From an uncultured Pelagibacteraceae bacterium (lineage in GTDB: Bacteria > Pseudomonadota > Alphaproteobacteria > Pelagibacterales > Pelagibacteraceae), in NCBI GenBank assembly GCA_902543535.1, contig CACBYG010000003.1, forward strand, positions 1-64,000: a DNA stretch of 64,000 bases. The letters run 5' to 3'. Made by a program: the position numbers and the translations under genes. The stretch's first letter is position 1; every line of letters starts with the position of its first letter. Positions 7,754-14,098 of the stretch are shown here, in pieces. Below the pieces are notes generated by a model. The model saw only the letters and a program-made list of their open reading frames with translations, was not told the DNA's origin and made no database searches.

Positions 7754-7977
7754 TTTTTCTTTTTATATTCATTCAATCAGTAAATGCTGATGAATGTACC
7801 TACAAAACAGAAACGATTACAGAAAACGGAGTAATCGTTTCATCAAAAGAAATCAAAGTCTGTAATGAAACCGTTTATATGAGTAATGGTTTCTGGCACG
7901 ACTTAATGTATTCGGAACAAGGTAATGAATTGTTTTGGAATGCTGTGATTTTTGTTTTCTCAATAACAGGAGGTTAA
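7735..7977 (+). CDS. Small exported/membrane protein
   Basis: The protein is 80 aa. It has a signal peptide (MVKRIIIFLFIFIQSVNA, cleavage near 18), an extracytoplasmic stretch with two Cys (DECTYKTE and KVCNET) spaced for a disulfide, and a hydrophobic C-terminus (FWNAVIFVFSITGG) that may re-anchor it. It overlaps its upstream neighbour by 19 bp and its TAA directly precedes the ATG of the lipoprotein gene. I do not recognise the family. Confidence 0.7.
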   Translation: MVKRIIIFLFIFIQSVNADECTYKTETITENGVIVSSKEIKVCNETVYMSNGFWHDLMYSEQGNELFWNAVIFVFSITGG

Positions 7978-8418
7978 ATGAGAATAATACTAATAATGAT
8001 TATTGGGTTAATGTTAAGTAATTGTACCAATAGTTCATATGTTAAGAATAAGAAAACAATTACAAGTCCTGATGACTTACAAAAGTTTATCAATGTCTAT
8101 TGTAATAAAAACAAACAGACAGATAGAGTTATCAAGGTATGTGGAAATGGTTGGAGTAAGGATTTGAATATAAGTGAATCCAAAGCAGTTTTAAGTGCGA
8201 AAATCAAAATTGCTGATATTACTCAACACTCATTAGTAAGTAATGAGGTAATCACTCATAAAGAAAATGGAAAGGGTATTACAAAAACTTACGACTTAAC
8301 TGCTGATAGTAAATTAGAAGATGTTTCTATCGCTGGTTATAAAATAGTTCATAAAAAAGTTTTAAAAGAGAAGTCGGGTTGGAGGACTTTAGTCTTAATA
8401 GAATATAAACTTTCTTAA
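7978..8418 (+). CDS. Putative lipoprotein of the element
   Basis: The protein is 146 aa. It begins MRIILIMIIGLMLSNC, a type II signal peptide with a lipobox ending in Cys16. The mature domain mixes helix and strand (VLSAKIKIADITQHSLVSNEV, GWRTLVLIEYKL). Its layout resembles outer-membrane lipoproteins of the LPP20/LpoB-like alpha-beta type, but I cannot assign it. It ends the rightward operon resolvase-zinc ribbon-exported-exported-lipoprotein. Lysogenic conversion or receptor masking are reasonable hypotheses. Confidence 0.75.
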   Translation: MRIILIMIIGLMLSNCTNSSYVKNKKTITSPDDLQKFINVYCNKNKQTDRVIKVCGNGWSKDLNISESKAVLSAKIKIADITQHSLVSNEVITHKENGKGITKTYDLTADSKLEDVSIAGYKIVHKKVLKEKSGWRTLVLIEYKLS

Positions 8419-8497
8419 TCATATCGGCAGTAGTGAATGAAAGAAAACTACTGCCGACATATCATCTAATAAGTCTTTTTGTTGAAGGTACTTATAT

Positions 8498-8677
8498 TTA
8501 TAATTTAGACTGAACATATCTCTTAATACTACCTTCGATAATATTAGAGTATTTTCTCATATCCTTTTGAGCAACTTGTTTAAATTGTTCATAAAGATTT
8601 TTGTTTATTGTAAAATTCACATTTATTTTCTTTTCACTTGGTCTTGATTGTTGCCGTTCTATATTTGTATGCCACAT
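8498..8677 (-). CDS. Small ribbon-helix-helix-like protein (59 aa)
   Basis: The frame reads MWHTNIERQQSRPSEKK, then INVNFTINKNLYEQFKQVA and a second helix KYSNIIEGSIKRYVQSKL. A short beta strand (INVNFTI) followed by two helices is the CopG/Arc/MetJ ribbon-helix-helix arrangement. AAGGAAAT upstream serves as ribosome-binding site. It lies 60 bp downstream of the leftward operon of tiny genes and converges on the lipoprotein gene. It is a good candidate for the repressor that binds the palindromes in the two control regions. Confidence 0.65.
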   Translation of the reverse strand: MWHTNIERQQSRPSEKKINVNFTINKNLYEQFKQVAQKDMRKYSNIIEGSIKRYVQSKL

Positions 8678-8737
8678 TGAGATTTCCTTATTTGCCGTTT
8701 TATGTTTTTATCTGACTTCAACAATTCGATTATTAGA

Positions 8738-9124
8738 TTATTCTTTAACTTCGTATTTAACTTTAATTTCGTTAATCAAATCAGAAATGAATTTACCAGT
8801 TTCTCTAATAGTATAACTATCTGCTTCTCTACCAGAAATCCTTTTAATAAACTCCTCTGTTTCAAACGAAAATTTGTATAGACGATTTGCTTGTAATAAA
8901 TCCTCTAACTCACTTCTTGCTTGTTCAATATTGTAATGATTTTTTTGTTGTTCAAATTGTTTTGATTTCTTAATTGCTCGTATGTCATATAAACCACCAA
9001 CATTGTGTTTAGACATTTGTTCAACTTTCATATTATATTCTTGTTCTCTTTTTCGTCTTTGTTCAGCATTTAACATACCTTTTCTTCGCATTTGTTCTGC
9101 TGACATTCTTATTAAATCTGACAT
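8738..9124 (-). CDS. Hypothetical coiled-coil-rich protein
   Basis: The protein is 128 aa. It is strongly charged and helical (QMRRKGMLNAEQRRKREQEYNMKVEQ in pieces) with a C-terminal region FIKRISGREADSYTIRETGKFI. I do not recognise it. The ATG shares its A with the stop of the 47-aa ORF upstream (TAATG), so translation is coupled. Its partner set of small charged proteins suggests a regulatory or replication-accessory operon, without direct evidence. Confidence 0.65.
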   Translation of the reverse strand: MSDLIRMSAEQMRRKGMLNAEQRRKREQEYNMKVEQMSKHNVGGLYDIRAIKKSKQFEQQKNHYNIEQARSELEDLLQANRLYKFSFETEEFIKRISGREADSYTIRETGKFISDLINEIKVKYEVKE

Positions 9125-9267
9125 TATTTGTTTTCCCTTTGAAACTTGTTGATTAGTTCTTTTCTAAATTTAGACACCTCATCATCTAGTTCTTTTAGAA
9201 GTGCTATTTTCTCAAATGTTTCTTTTTTACTTTCTATTTTTCTTATTATTTCTTTAATCTTATTCAT
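9124..9267 (-). CDS. Tiny coiled-coil ORF (47 aa)
   Basis: The product (MNKIKEIIRKIESKKET... ending FQRENK) is almost wholly a charged helix with heptad-like Ile/Leu spacing, so it could be a dimerising coiled coil. Its stop overlaps the next ATG as TAATG. The conserved overlap geometry of the whole gene run argues that it is real. Confidence 0.55.
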   Translation of the reverse strand: MNKIKEIIRKIESKKETFEKIALLKELDDEVSKFRKELINKFQRENK

Positions 9268-9275
9268 AACTATAT

Positions 9276-9410
9276 TTATTCCTCTTTAGTGTCTTTTTCC
9301 GTCATTCGTTCTTTAAATTCTTCATCACTCTCATTCTCTAATGGTTGATTCCACGCATTAACGATTTCTTTTGCTAGTTCTTTTGTGTCTTTATCTTTTT
9401 CTATACTCAT
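9276..9410 (-). CDS. Tiny acidic ORF (44 aa)
   Basis: The product (MSIEKDKDTKELAKEIV... ending MTEKDTKEE) is a highly charged small protein with a short amphipathic helix followed by EEFKERMTEK. Its ATG overlaps the stop of the upstream gene as ATGA, and it ends 8 bp before the next start. Function is unknown. Confidence 0.5.
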   Translation of the reverse strand: MSIEKDKDTKELAKEIVNAWNQPLENESDEEFKERMTEKDTKEE

Positions 9411-9625
9411 AAAAATTTATCCAAAGTTGCTCTGTTTCTATCTTCTTTAATATGACCATTTATTTCGTTTAAATGACCTGCTGTATTTACAAATCTTTTA
9501 ACTCTTTTAATTAAACTCTTTGCTCTAATGTTTTGTCTATTTGAAGTTTCAGTATTCTTAATCACCCATTCACATAACAACAAAACCTCACTCAAATAGT
9601 AATCACTTATTCTCATCGCACCCAT
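9407..9625 (-). CDS. Hypothetical small basic helical protein (72 aa)
   Basis: The frame is open to 9703, but the ATG at 9625 (MGAMRISDYYLSEV) is preferred because AGGAGAG precedes it and the upstream portion is occupied by two perfect stem-loops. The C-terminal half is basic (NIRAKSLIKRVKRF), consistent with nucleic-acid binding. It heads a leftward run of four coupled small genes. Family unknown. Confidence 0.6.
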   Translation of the reverse strand: MGAMRISDYYLSEVLLLCEWVIKNTETSNRQNIRAKSLIKRVKRFVNTAGHLNEINGHIKEDRNRATLDKFL

Positions 9626-10298
9626 TGTTTCTCTCCTCTTGTTCTCTAGTGTGTTTGCTTCGCAAACAAGTGCTTCGCACTTGTACCCAATATTGAAACT
9701 CATTTAATAAAGTACCAATGACCTAAACTTGATTGATGTTTAGATACACCTTGCCTATCCGAAAGATAAACAAAATGTATCAGGACATTCTTGATTGCCG
9801 TCCCAGACACCCTTAATCTGAAAACTTACATTGTAAGATAAGTGGGGTTGCTGTTCTCACTATTTACTTCAACCTTATACCGCACACATTCTCTAGACTG
9901 ATTAAGTAATCTAGTGTGTATTAGACCTCAAGGTATAGTCTAAATCTTTCAGTTCATTATTTTAGAACGACCTTAACTGCCTATCGTTCATCATATTATA
10001 ATAATTCGTCTTCAATAATCTTCAACGATTCCCCTCGTATCCCTACGAGTTTCGGATAGTCAAATTGATTGTCCTATCAAACTTGATATAATAAAAATTT
10101 TAATCCCATAAATGTCTGTCTTTAAACCACTAGAGATACTCTATTTTTGTCTATTTAAAACAAACTCTACAAAACTATATAAAAGTATTTATACATCTGC
10201 GTATCTACGCAAATAAGAAAACTACGATGAGCAGTTATACTCGTGTGTTATTGACTATTCGTAGTTGATTTGATTATCCCTGTCTGTATATTGCGTAT
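9626..10298. other. Gene-free structured region, candidate origin/regulatory or packaging DNA
   Basis: This is about 0.67 kb between divergent genes with no convincing ORF. It holds two abutting mini-hairpins (9653-9682). Other elements are CTAAAC/GTTTAG (9723-9728/9738-9743), the palindrome CTTACA-T-TGTAAG (9825-9837) and a nested set TATACC...CTAGA...TCTAG...GGTATA (about 9876-9936). TTAGAC/GTCTAA (9921-9926/9938-9943), CTCGTA-tccc-TACGAG (10034-10049), GCGTA-tc-TACGC (10199-10210) and AACTACGA/TCGTAGTT (10220-10227/10259-10266) follow. TAGAACGACCTT at 9963-9974 is an exact copy of 1592-1603 at the left end. This density of symmetry is what one expects of a replication origin, operator cluster, structured RNA or packaging site; the sequence alone does not decide. 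Confidence 0.5.
9653..9682. repeat. Two abutting GCGAAGC mini-hairpins
   Basis: On the plus strand GTTTGC-TTC-GCAAAC (9653-9667) is immediately followed by AAGTGC-TTC-GCACTT (9668-9682). On the minus strand both tips read GCGAAGC, the well-known exceptionally stable three-base-loop DNA mini-hairpin. They lie in the 5' leader of the small-gene operon. No U-tract follows, so they are not ordinary terminators. Confidence 0.7.
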
Positions 10299-11006
10299 AT
10301 GCCTATCAAAAGTAGAACTATCAAAGTAAATAAAGACAAATCATTGTCTAAAATTCAGTATGGAAAGAAAGATATTTGGTGGTTCTTTCAATGGTTAAAG
10401 GTTTGCGTAGATTTAGAAGGTAGTTCTATTGAGTTTAATCAAGCAAATAAGAATAGACAGAAAAGTTCTACTAAACATAAGATTAAAATTACTGGTTGGA
10501 AAGAGATTGATTTAAAAGAGATTAAATCGATGAAACACCACTTGAAAATGAGTGATAAAGAGATGTTTAATTATTTGAACAAGATGTTTAACAAATACAT
10601 TCATCTATTTGGTGACTTTACTATTAGATATGTGAAGACACCAAAAGACTTCATTCAAGATGATAATTACTTTACCGTTCAAATACCATTGTCTAAAAAT
10701 AGAGTTGAGATAGACACCGAATTAGACAAGTTAAAACAGATACACAAAATTCCTAATATTGAAAAAAAGAGAGCAATATCATTCTATCGACCCGTTAAAC
10801 ATAAAGAACTTAATACATTGTATCAAGTATGGTTAAGGAAGAATAAAGACTTCAAATGGCAAGGCAGTTTAAAGACATTAAACAATTCTGAAATAGCAAG
10901 ACAAGTTGGTTATGGTGGATTTAGACAAGTTCAACTTGCCTATGTTTCTGCTAAAAATTTAATCGTAAATCTTTCAAAAGGTATATTTCCTAAAAATACT
11001 CTTTAG
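10299..11006 (+). CDS. Orphan protein with C-terminal HTH-like region, possible replication initiator
   Basis: The protein is 235 aa and basic. I do not recognise the family. The middle contains alternating hydrophobic strands (DYFTVQIPLSKNRVEID after a Tyr/Phe-rich stretch). The C-terminal 60 residues (LNNSEIARQVGYGGFRQVQLAYVSAKNLI) look like a helix-turn-helix. It follows directly on the symmetric non-coding region, which is where a plasmid or satellite Rep gene would sit next to its origin. It is followed by the next gene with zero spacing (TAG-ATG). Role as an initiator is inference from position only. Confidence 0.7.
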   Translation: MPIKSRTIKVNKDKSLSKIQYGKKDIWWFFQWLKVCVDLEGSSIEFNQANKNRQKSSTKHKIKITGWKEIDLKEIKSMKHHLKMSDKEMFNYLNKMFNKYIHLFGDFTIRYVKTPKDFIQDDNYFTVQIPLSKNRVEIDTELDKLKQIHKIPNIEKKRAISFYRPVKHKELNTLYQVWLRKNKDFKWQGSLKTLNNSEIARQVGYGGFRQVQLAYVSAKNLIVNLSKGIFPKNTL

Positions 11007-11738
11007 ATGAAAATCAAAACACAATGGATAAAAATTAGAAGAAAGACACCAATAAGAATAGAAAAACCTAAAGGTAGTGGCAGATTTAAAACCTCTAATT
11101 ATGTTAAAGTAAGAAAAGGTAATTCTGTAATTCTACAATATAGATTAGAGAATTTTTGGAAATATTTTTATAGTTCAAAAACAAAAACTAATAAAATTAC
11201 TAATTACAATATCGCTAAAGATAAAATCGATTATGATAAGATGAAATATGCCTATGTTTATCTTACAGGCAAATCTAGACTTATTGTAAAAAAACTATGG
11301 ATAAAATCATATAGATTAGAGAAAACAGAAACATATGAATTAAAAAATAGAACGGTCACACATTATTGGTATTCATTTACTTTCTATAAACAAAAGGATT
11401 TAAAATTACAAACAACACACTCAATCTATACTGATATTAGTTATTGTGATGATGAAGAGGTAGAAAATTCTTCAAGACACTTATCTGATAAAAAATTCAC
11501 ACAAATATTTTTAAAAACTTATACACAAGGAATAGGTATTGGAAGAAGTGGTGAGAAAATATCTAAAAGAAGAAAACTAGGAACGACAACATACAATCGA
11601 AGAGGATTGAACTCTATAAAATACAATTACTTGAATAAACTTAAATTAACAAAACACATTACTAAAATTCAACTATCTAGAATGTTTAAAATCTCAAATT
11701 CTGGTAAAATTGTAGGTAGAAATTATCTTTCACAATAA
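11007..11738 (+). CDS. Orphan very basic protein, partner of the preceding gene
   Basis: The protein is 243 aa and extremely rich in Lys, Tyr and Asn. It begins MKIKTQWIKIRRKTPIRI and ends KISNSGKIVGRNYLSQ. No Walker, zinc or membrane motif is visible. The Tyr-rich, basic, beta-prone composition would suit a DNA-binding or single-strand-processing protein. Start and upstream stop abut exactly, so the two form one unit. No family is recognised. Confidence 0.65.
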   Translation: MKIKTQWIKIRRKTPIRIEKPKGSGRFKTSNYVKVRKGNSVILQYRLENFWKYFYSSKTKTNKITNYNIAKDKIDYDKMKYAYVYLTGKSRLIVKKLWIKSYRLEKTETYELKNRTVTHYWYSFTFYKQKDLKLQTTHSIYTDISYCDDEEVENSSRHLSDKKFTQIFLKTYTQGIGIGRSGEKISKRRKLGTTTYNRRGLNSIKYNYLNKLKLTKHITKIQLSRMFKISNSGKIVGRNYLSQ

Positions 11739-11964
11739 ATTATCGAAATCTCACTTTAAGAACTAAAATGTTATAGTTGGCAAACCTATCAAATTTGAAC
11801 GAGGATTAAGTCTTCATCAAAATAAGTAGTGTGTATCATCTTTGAATTTAAGACTTCTCTATGTGTCTTATTTTCGTTTCAAAACTTCGTAGAAACTTCG
11901 TAGAAAACTTCGTAGAGGAATTTAGTTAAGGTTTGTTGATATACAACAATTCTAAATTAAAGTA
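11739..11964. other. Right-end non-coding region with interleaved inverted repeats
   Basis: No ORF is seen. AAGTCTT/AAGACTT (11808-11814/11850-11856) interleaves with AAAATAAG/CTTATTTT (11819-11826/11867-11874), the order needed for a pseudoknot, although 7-8 bp repeats can arise by chance in such AT-rich DNA. The three TTCGTAG repeats follow, then the att core. Confidence 0.4.
11883..11916. repeat. Right-end triple AACTTCGTAGA repeat, candidate integrase arm sites
   Basis: Three exact copies of AACTTCGTAGA lie at 11883-11893, 11894-11904 and 11906-11916, one helical turn apart. They match the cluster near the left end in sequence and orientation. Helical phasing favours cooperative protein binding, most simply by the integrase. 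Confidence 0.6.
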
Positions 11965-11976
11965 GGGGCGTTCTGT
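11965..11976. repeat. attR core repeat (GGGGCGTTCTGT) inside ssrA
   Basis: This is an exact match to 1581-1592. Read on the minus strand it is the very 3' end of the tmRNA coding piece: its GGGGC (11965-11969) pairs with GCCCC (11985-11989) in a terminal stem. Insertion therefore leaves the tmRNA complete on this side. Confidence 0.75.
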
Positions 11977-12205
11977 TGCCAGGTGCCCCAGACCCCGTTT
12001 GCTTAATTAACTGAGTTAATTAGGCAGCAAGTGCATAACTTTCGTTAGCAATTATAAATTAGCCCGTTACGGTGGAACAATCCCGAACGAAAGAATAGCC
12101 TTTAGACATTCGTCGAATCTAGTTCACCCCCATAAGTTGTTATGGTGGAGGTGGTGGGTACTGCCCCCACGTCCGCAATGGTTATTACGAAATTCGTTTA
12201 TCGTC
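11965..12205 (-). ncRNA. ssrA: tmRNA, circularly permuted two-piece type
   Basis: On the minus strand the acceptor piece comes first (about 12205 down to 12143). It holds a T-stem GTGGG/CCCAC with loop GGCAGTA and the 3' end CACCTCCACCA with encoded CCA at 12143-12145. An 11-nt spacer follows, then the coding piece, beginning GGGGGTGAACTAGATTCGA at 12131; its first seven bases pair with CACCTCC of the acceptor end. The tag frame GCT..TAA (12049-12020) encodes ANESYALAA, with the usual YALAA degradation signal. The coding piece ends in the GGGGC/GCCCC stem at 11965. This acceptor-before-coding order is the alphaproteobacterial permuted arrangement. The 5' boundary is approximate. Confidence 0.93.
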
Positions 12206-12292
12206 GTAGTTAGTAAACTAACAACTTTAATATATATTTTTAATGAAATTAATCAATTTAATTTAAATCAAAGTTGTATATAAGAATCTTTA

Positions 12293-14095
12293 ATGAATTT
12301 ATCAGATTATATTTTAAAATTTTTAGAAAAAAAAAAAGTTTTTAACGTTTTCACAATTACAGGAGGTGCTATTTGCTTTTTGATGGATGGATTTTCAAGA
12401 AACAAAAAAATTAATTATACTTCTGTAGCTCATGAGCAGGCTGCAGCTATGATGGCGGATTCATATTCACGATTGGGACCAAATTTTTCTGCAACTATGG
12501 TTACATCAGGTCCAGGTGCAACAAATCTTCTTACTGGAATTGCCTGTTCATGGTTTGATTCAATTCCAGCAATCCATATTTGTGGTCAAGTAAATCGATA
12601 TGAGTTAAGTAATTATCATAATTCTACAAAAAAAGTTAGACAAGTAGGCTTTCAAGAAACAGATATTGTTTCTATAGCAAAGCCAATTACTAAATTTGCT
12701 TATCAAATTAAGAATGAAAATGAAATAAGATATATCTTGGAAAAAGCCTACTATATTTCTCAAAGTGGAAGACCAGGACCAGTTTTAATTGATATTCCTA
12801 TGGATCTTCAGAGAAAAAATATAAATCATAAAAAACTTAAAGCTTTCAAACCTAAAAAAGAAAAAATCAAAAAAGAAATTCTTTTTAAAAAAATTTCTGA
12901 AGTTGTTAAAAATTTGAAAAAATCAATAAGACCTGTAATTATAGTAGGTGGTGGTATTAGAATTTCTAAAACAACAAAAGATTTAGTATCCTTTTTAAAA
13001 AAAATTGATGTACCTGTAGTGACAACATGGAGTGGTGTGGATGCTATCACGCACGATAGAAATAACTATGTAGGAAATATTGGAGTTTATGGTTCAAGAT
13101 CTGCTAATTTTGCTATTCAAAATAGTGATTTTGTTTTATCTTTGGGAAGTAGATTAGATACTAGAGTTACAGGAGGAGTGCCAAAAAATTTTGCAAGAGA
13201 GGCAACAATAGCCTCGGTAGATATAGACAGAGATGAGCTTTACAAAAACAGAGGTTTAAAAATAAAAATAAAAATCAATGTATCTTTGTCAGAATTTTTT
13301 AAAGCTTTTAAGAAAAAATTTAAAAGATTAAAAATAAGTAAAACCGCTTGGACTCAAAGGACAATGCTATGGAAGAAGAAGTATCCAATTATAGAGGAAC
13401 AATATAAAACCCAAAAAAAATTTGTAAATCCATACGTTTTTATGGATTTGCTAGGCAAGTATTTAAGTAAAGATGACGTAGTTGTTGCAGATGATGGAGC
13501 TCACTTAACATGGGCATTACAATCTATTAAAGTTACGAAAAATCAGAGAATATTTTCAGCATTTGGAAATTCTCCAATGGGCTATGCTTTTCCAGCTGCA
13601 ATTGGAGCATCAATAGCTCTGAATAAAAAAAAAATTATCTGCATTGATGGCGATGGGAGTATTCAGATAAATATTCAAGAACTTCAAACTTTAATTACAA
13701 ACAAATTACCTATTAAGATAATTGTTATAAATAATGAAGGTTATGGAATTATTAAGCAATTTCAGGAATTATATTTAGATAAAAGGTATGAGGCTGTAGA
13801 TTCAAAAAAAGGAGTTACAAATCCAAATTTTTCAAAAATTGCAAAAGCTTATGGTATTAGTTATTCTGAAATTAAAAACAATAATGAAATTGGTAAAATT
13901 TTAAAAAAAACGTTAAAAAGTAAAAATGCAGAGTTTATTAATGTTCTCGTGAAACCAAATCAAAAAATTATTCCAAAGTTAACCTTTGGCTCTCCTTTAG
14001 AAGACTTATCTCCACAATTATCTAGAGAAGAATTATTAAAAAATATGATAGTAAAACCTATAAGCAAAAATAAAAACATTATAGAGTCAAATTAA
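12293..14095 (+). CDS. ThDP-dependent enzyme, acetolactate synthase-like (polysaccharide/other pathway)
   Basis: The protein is 600 aa with the full three-domain ThDP-enzyme layout. The N-terminal domain has Glu48 in HEQAAAMMADSYSRLG, which activates the cofactor, and TSGPGATN. The central domain runs about 190-340. The C-terminal domain has the Mg-ThDP motif GDGS (IDGDGSIQIN) followed by the NN pair (VINNEGYG). The tail PLEDLSPQLSREELLKNM is characteristic of ALS-like enzymes in surface-sugar clusters rather than true IlvB. A second, canonical IlvB lies at 23476 with its regulatory subunit, so this copy probably has another substrate. It is divergent from the tmRNA gene and 3 bp upstream of thyX. 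Confidence 0.85.
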   Translation: MNLSDYILKFLEKKKVFNVFTITGGAICFLMDGFSRNKKINYTSVAHEQAAAMMADSYSRLGPNFSATMVTSGPGATNLLTGIACSWFDSIPAIHICGQVNRYELSNYHNSTKKVRQVGFQETDIVSIAKPITKFAYQIKNENEIRYILEKAYYISQSGRPGPVLIDIPMDLQRKNINHKKLKAFKPKKEKIKKEILFKKISEVVKNLKKSIRPVIIVGGGIRISKTTKDLVSFLKKIDVPVVTTWSGVDAITHDRNNYVGNIGVYGSRSANFAIQNSDFVLSLGSRLDTRVTGGVPKNFAREATIASVDIDRDELYKNRGLKIKIKINVSLSEFFKAFKKKFKRLKISKTAWTQRTMLWKKKYPIIEEQYKTQKKFVNPYVFMDLLGKYLSKDDVVVADDGAHLTWALQSIKVTKNQRIFSAFGNSPMGYAFPAAIGASIALNKKKIICIDGDGSIQINIQELQTLITNKLPIKIIVINNEGYGIIKQFQELYLDKRYEAVDSKKGVTNPNFSKIAKAYGISYSEIKNNNEIGKILKKTLKSKNAEFINVLVKPNQKIIPKLTFGSPLEDLSPQLSREELLKNMIVKPISKNKNIIESN

Positions 14096-14098
14096 TTT

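Larger units (their letters stand above)
1593..11976. mobile_element. Integrative element at the 3' end of ssrA, about 10.4 kb, satellite-like
   Basis: The element is bounded by 12-bp direct repeats (1581-1592, 11965-11976) and separates ppdK from the tmRNA gene, whose 3' end is regenerated at the right border. A tyrosine recombinase gene lies next to the left border and reads toward it. Other cargo is a clamp-loader-like ATPase, a candidate ADP-ribosyltransferase, a serine recombinase, a zinc-ribbon protein, three exported small proteins, a ribbon-helix-helix-like protein, several tiny ORFs and two orphan proteins that could be replication-related. No structural phage gene, terminase, relaxase or type IV secretion gene is visible. 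By analogy with marine tRNA/tmRNA-integrated satellites (tycheposons, virion-encapsidated elements) it may be a phage satellite; that is inference. Confidence 0.85.

Noticed and set aside
8601-8816. Plus-strand ORF of 71 aa in the gap between convergent genes
   Set aside because: It is the antisense of the 59-aa ribbon-helix-helix-like gene at 8498-8677 and the end of the 8738-9124 gene; its product is a low-complexity hydrophobic string.
9876-9943. tRNA-like cloverleaf in the element
   Set aside because: Several stems nest, but there is no acceptor stem, T-loop sequence or CCA end of tRNA type.
1593-11976. Complete temperate prophage
   Set aside because: No terminase, portal, capsid, tail or lysis gene can be found, and 10.4 kb is too short for known tailed pelagiphages.
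1593-11976. CRISPR array among the element's repeats
   Set aside because: Repeats are short, few and without regular spacers, and no cas gene is present.
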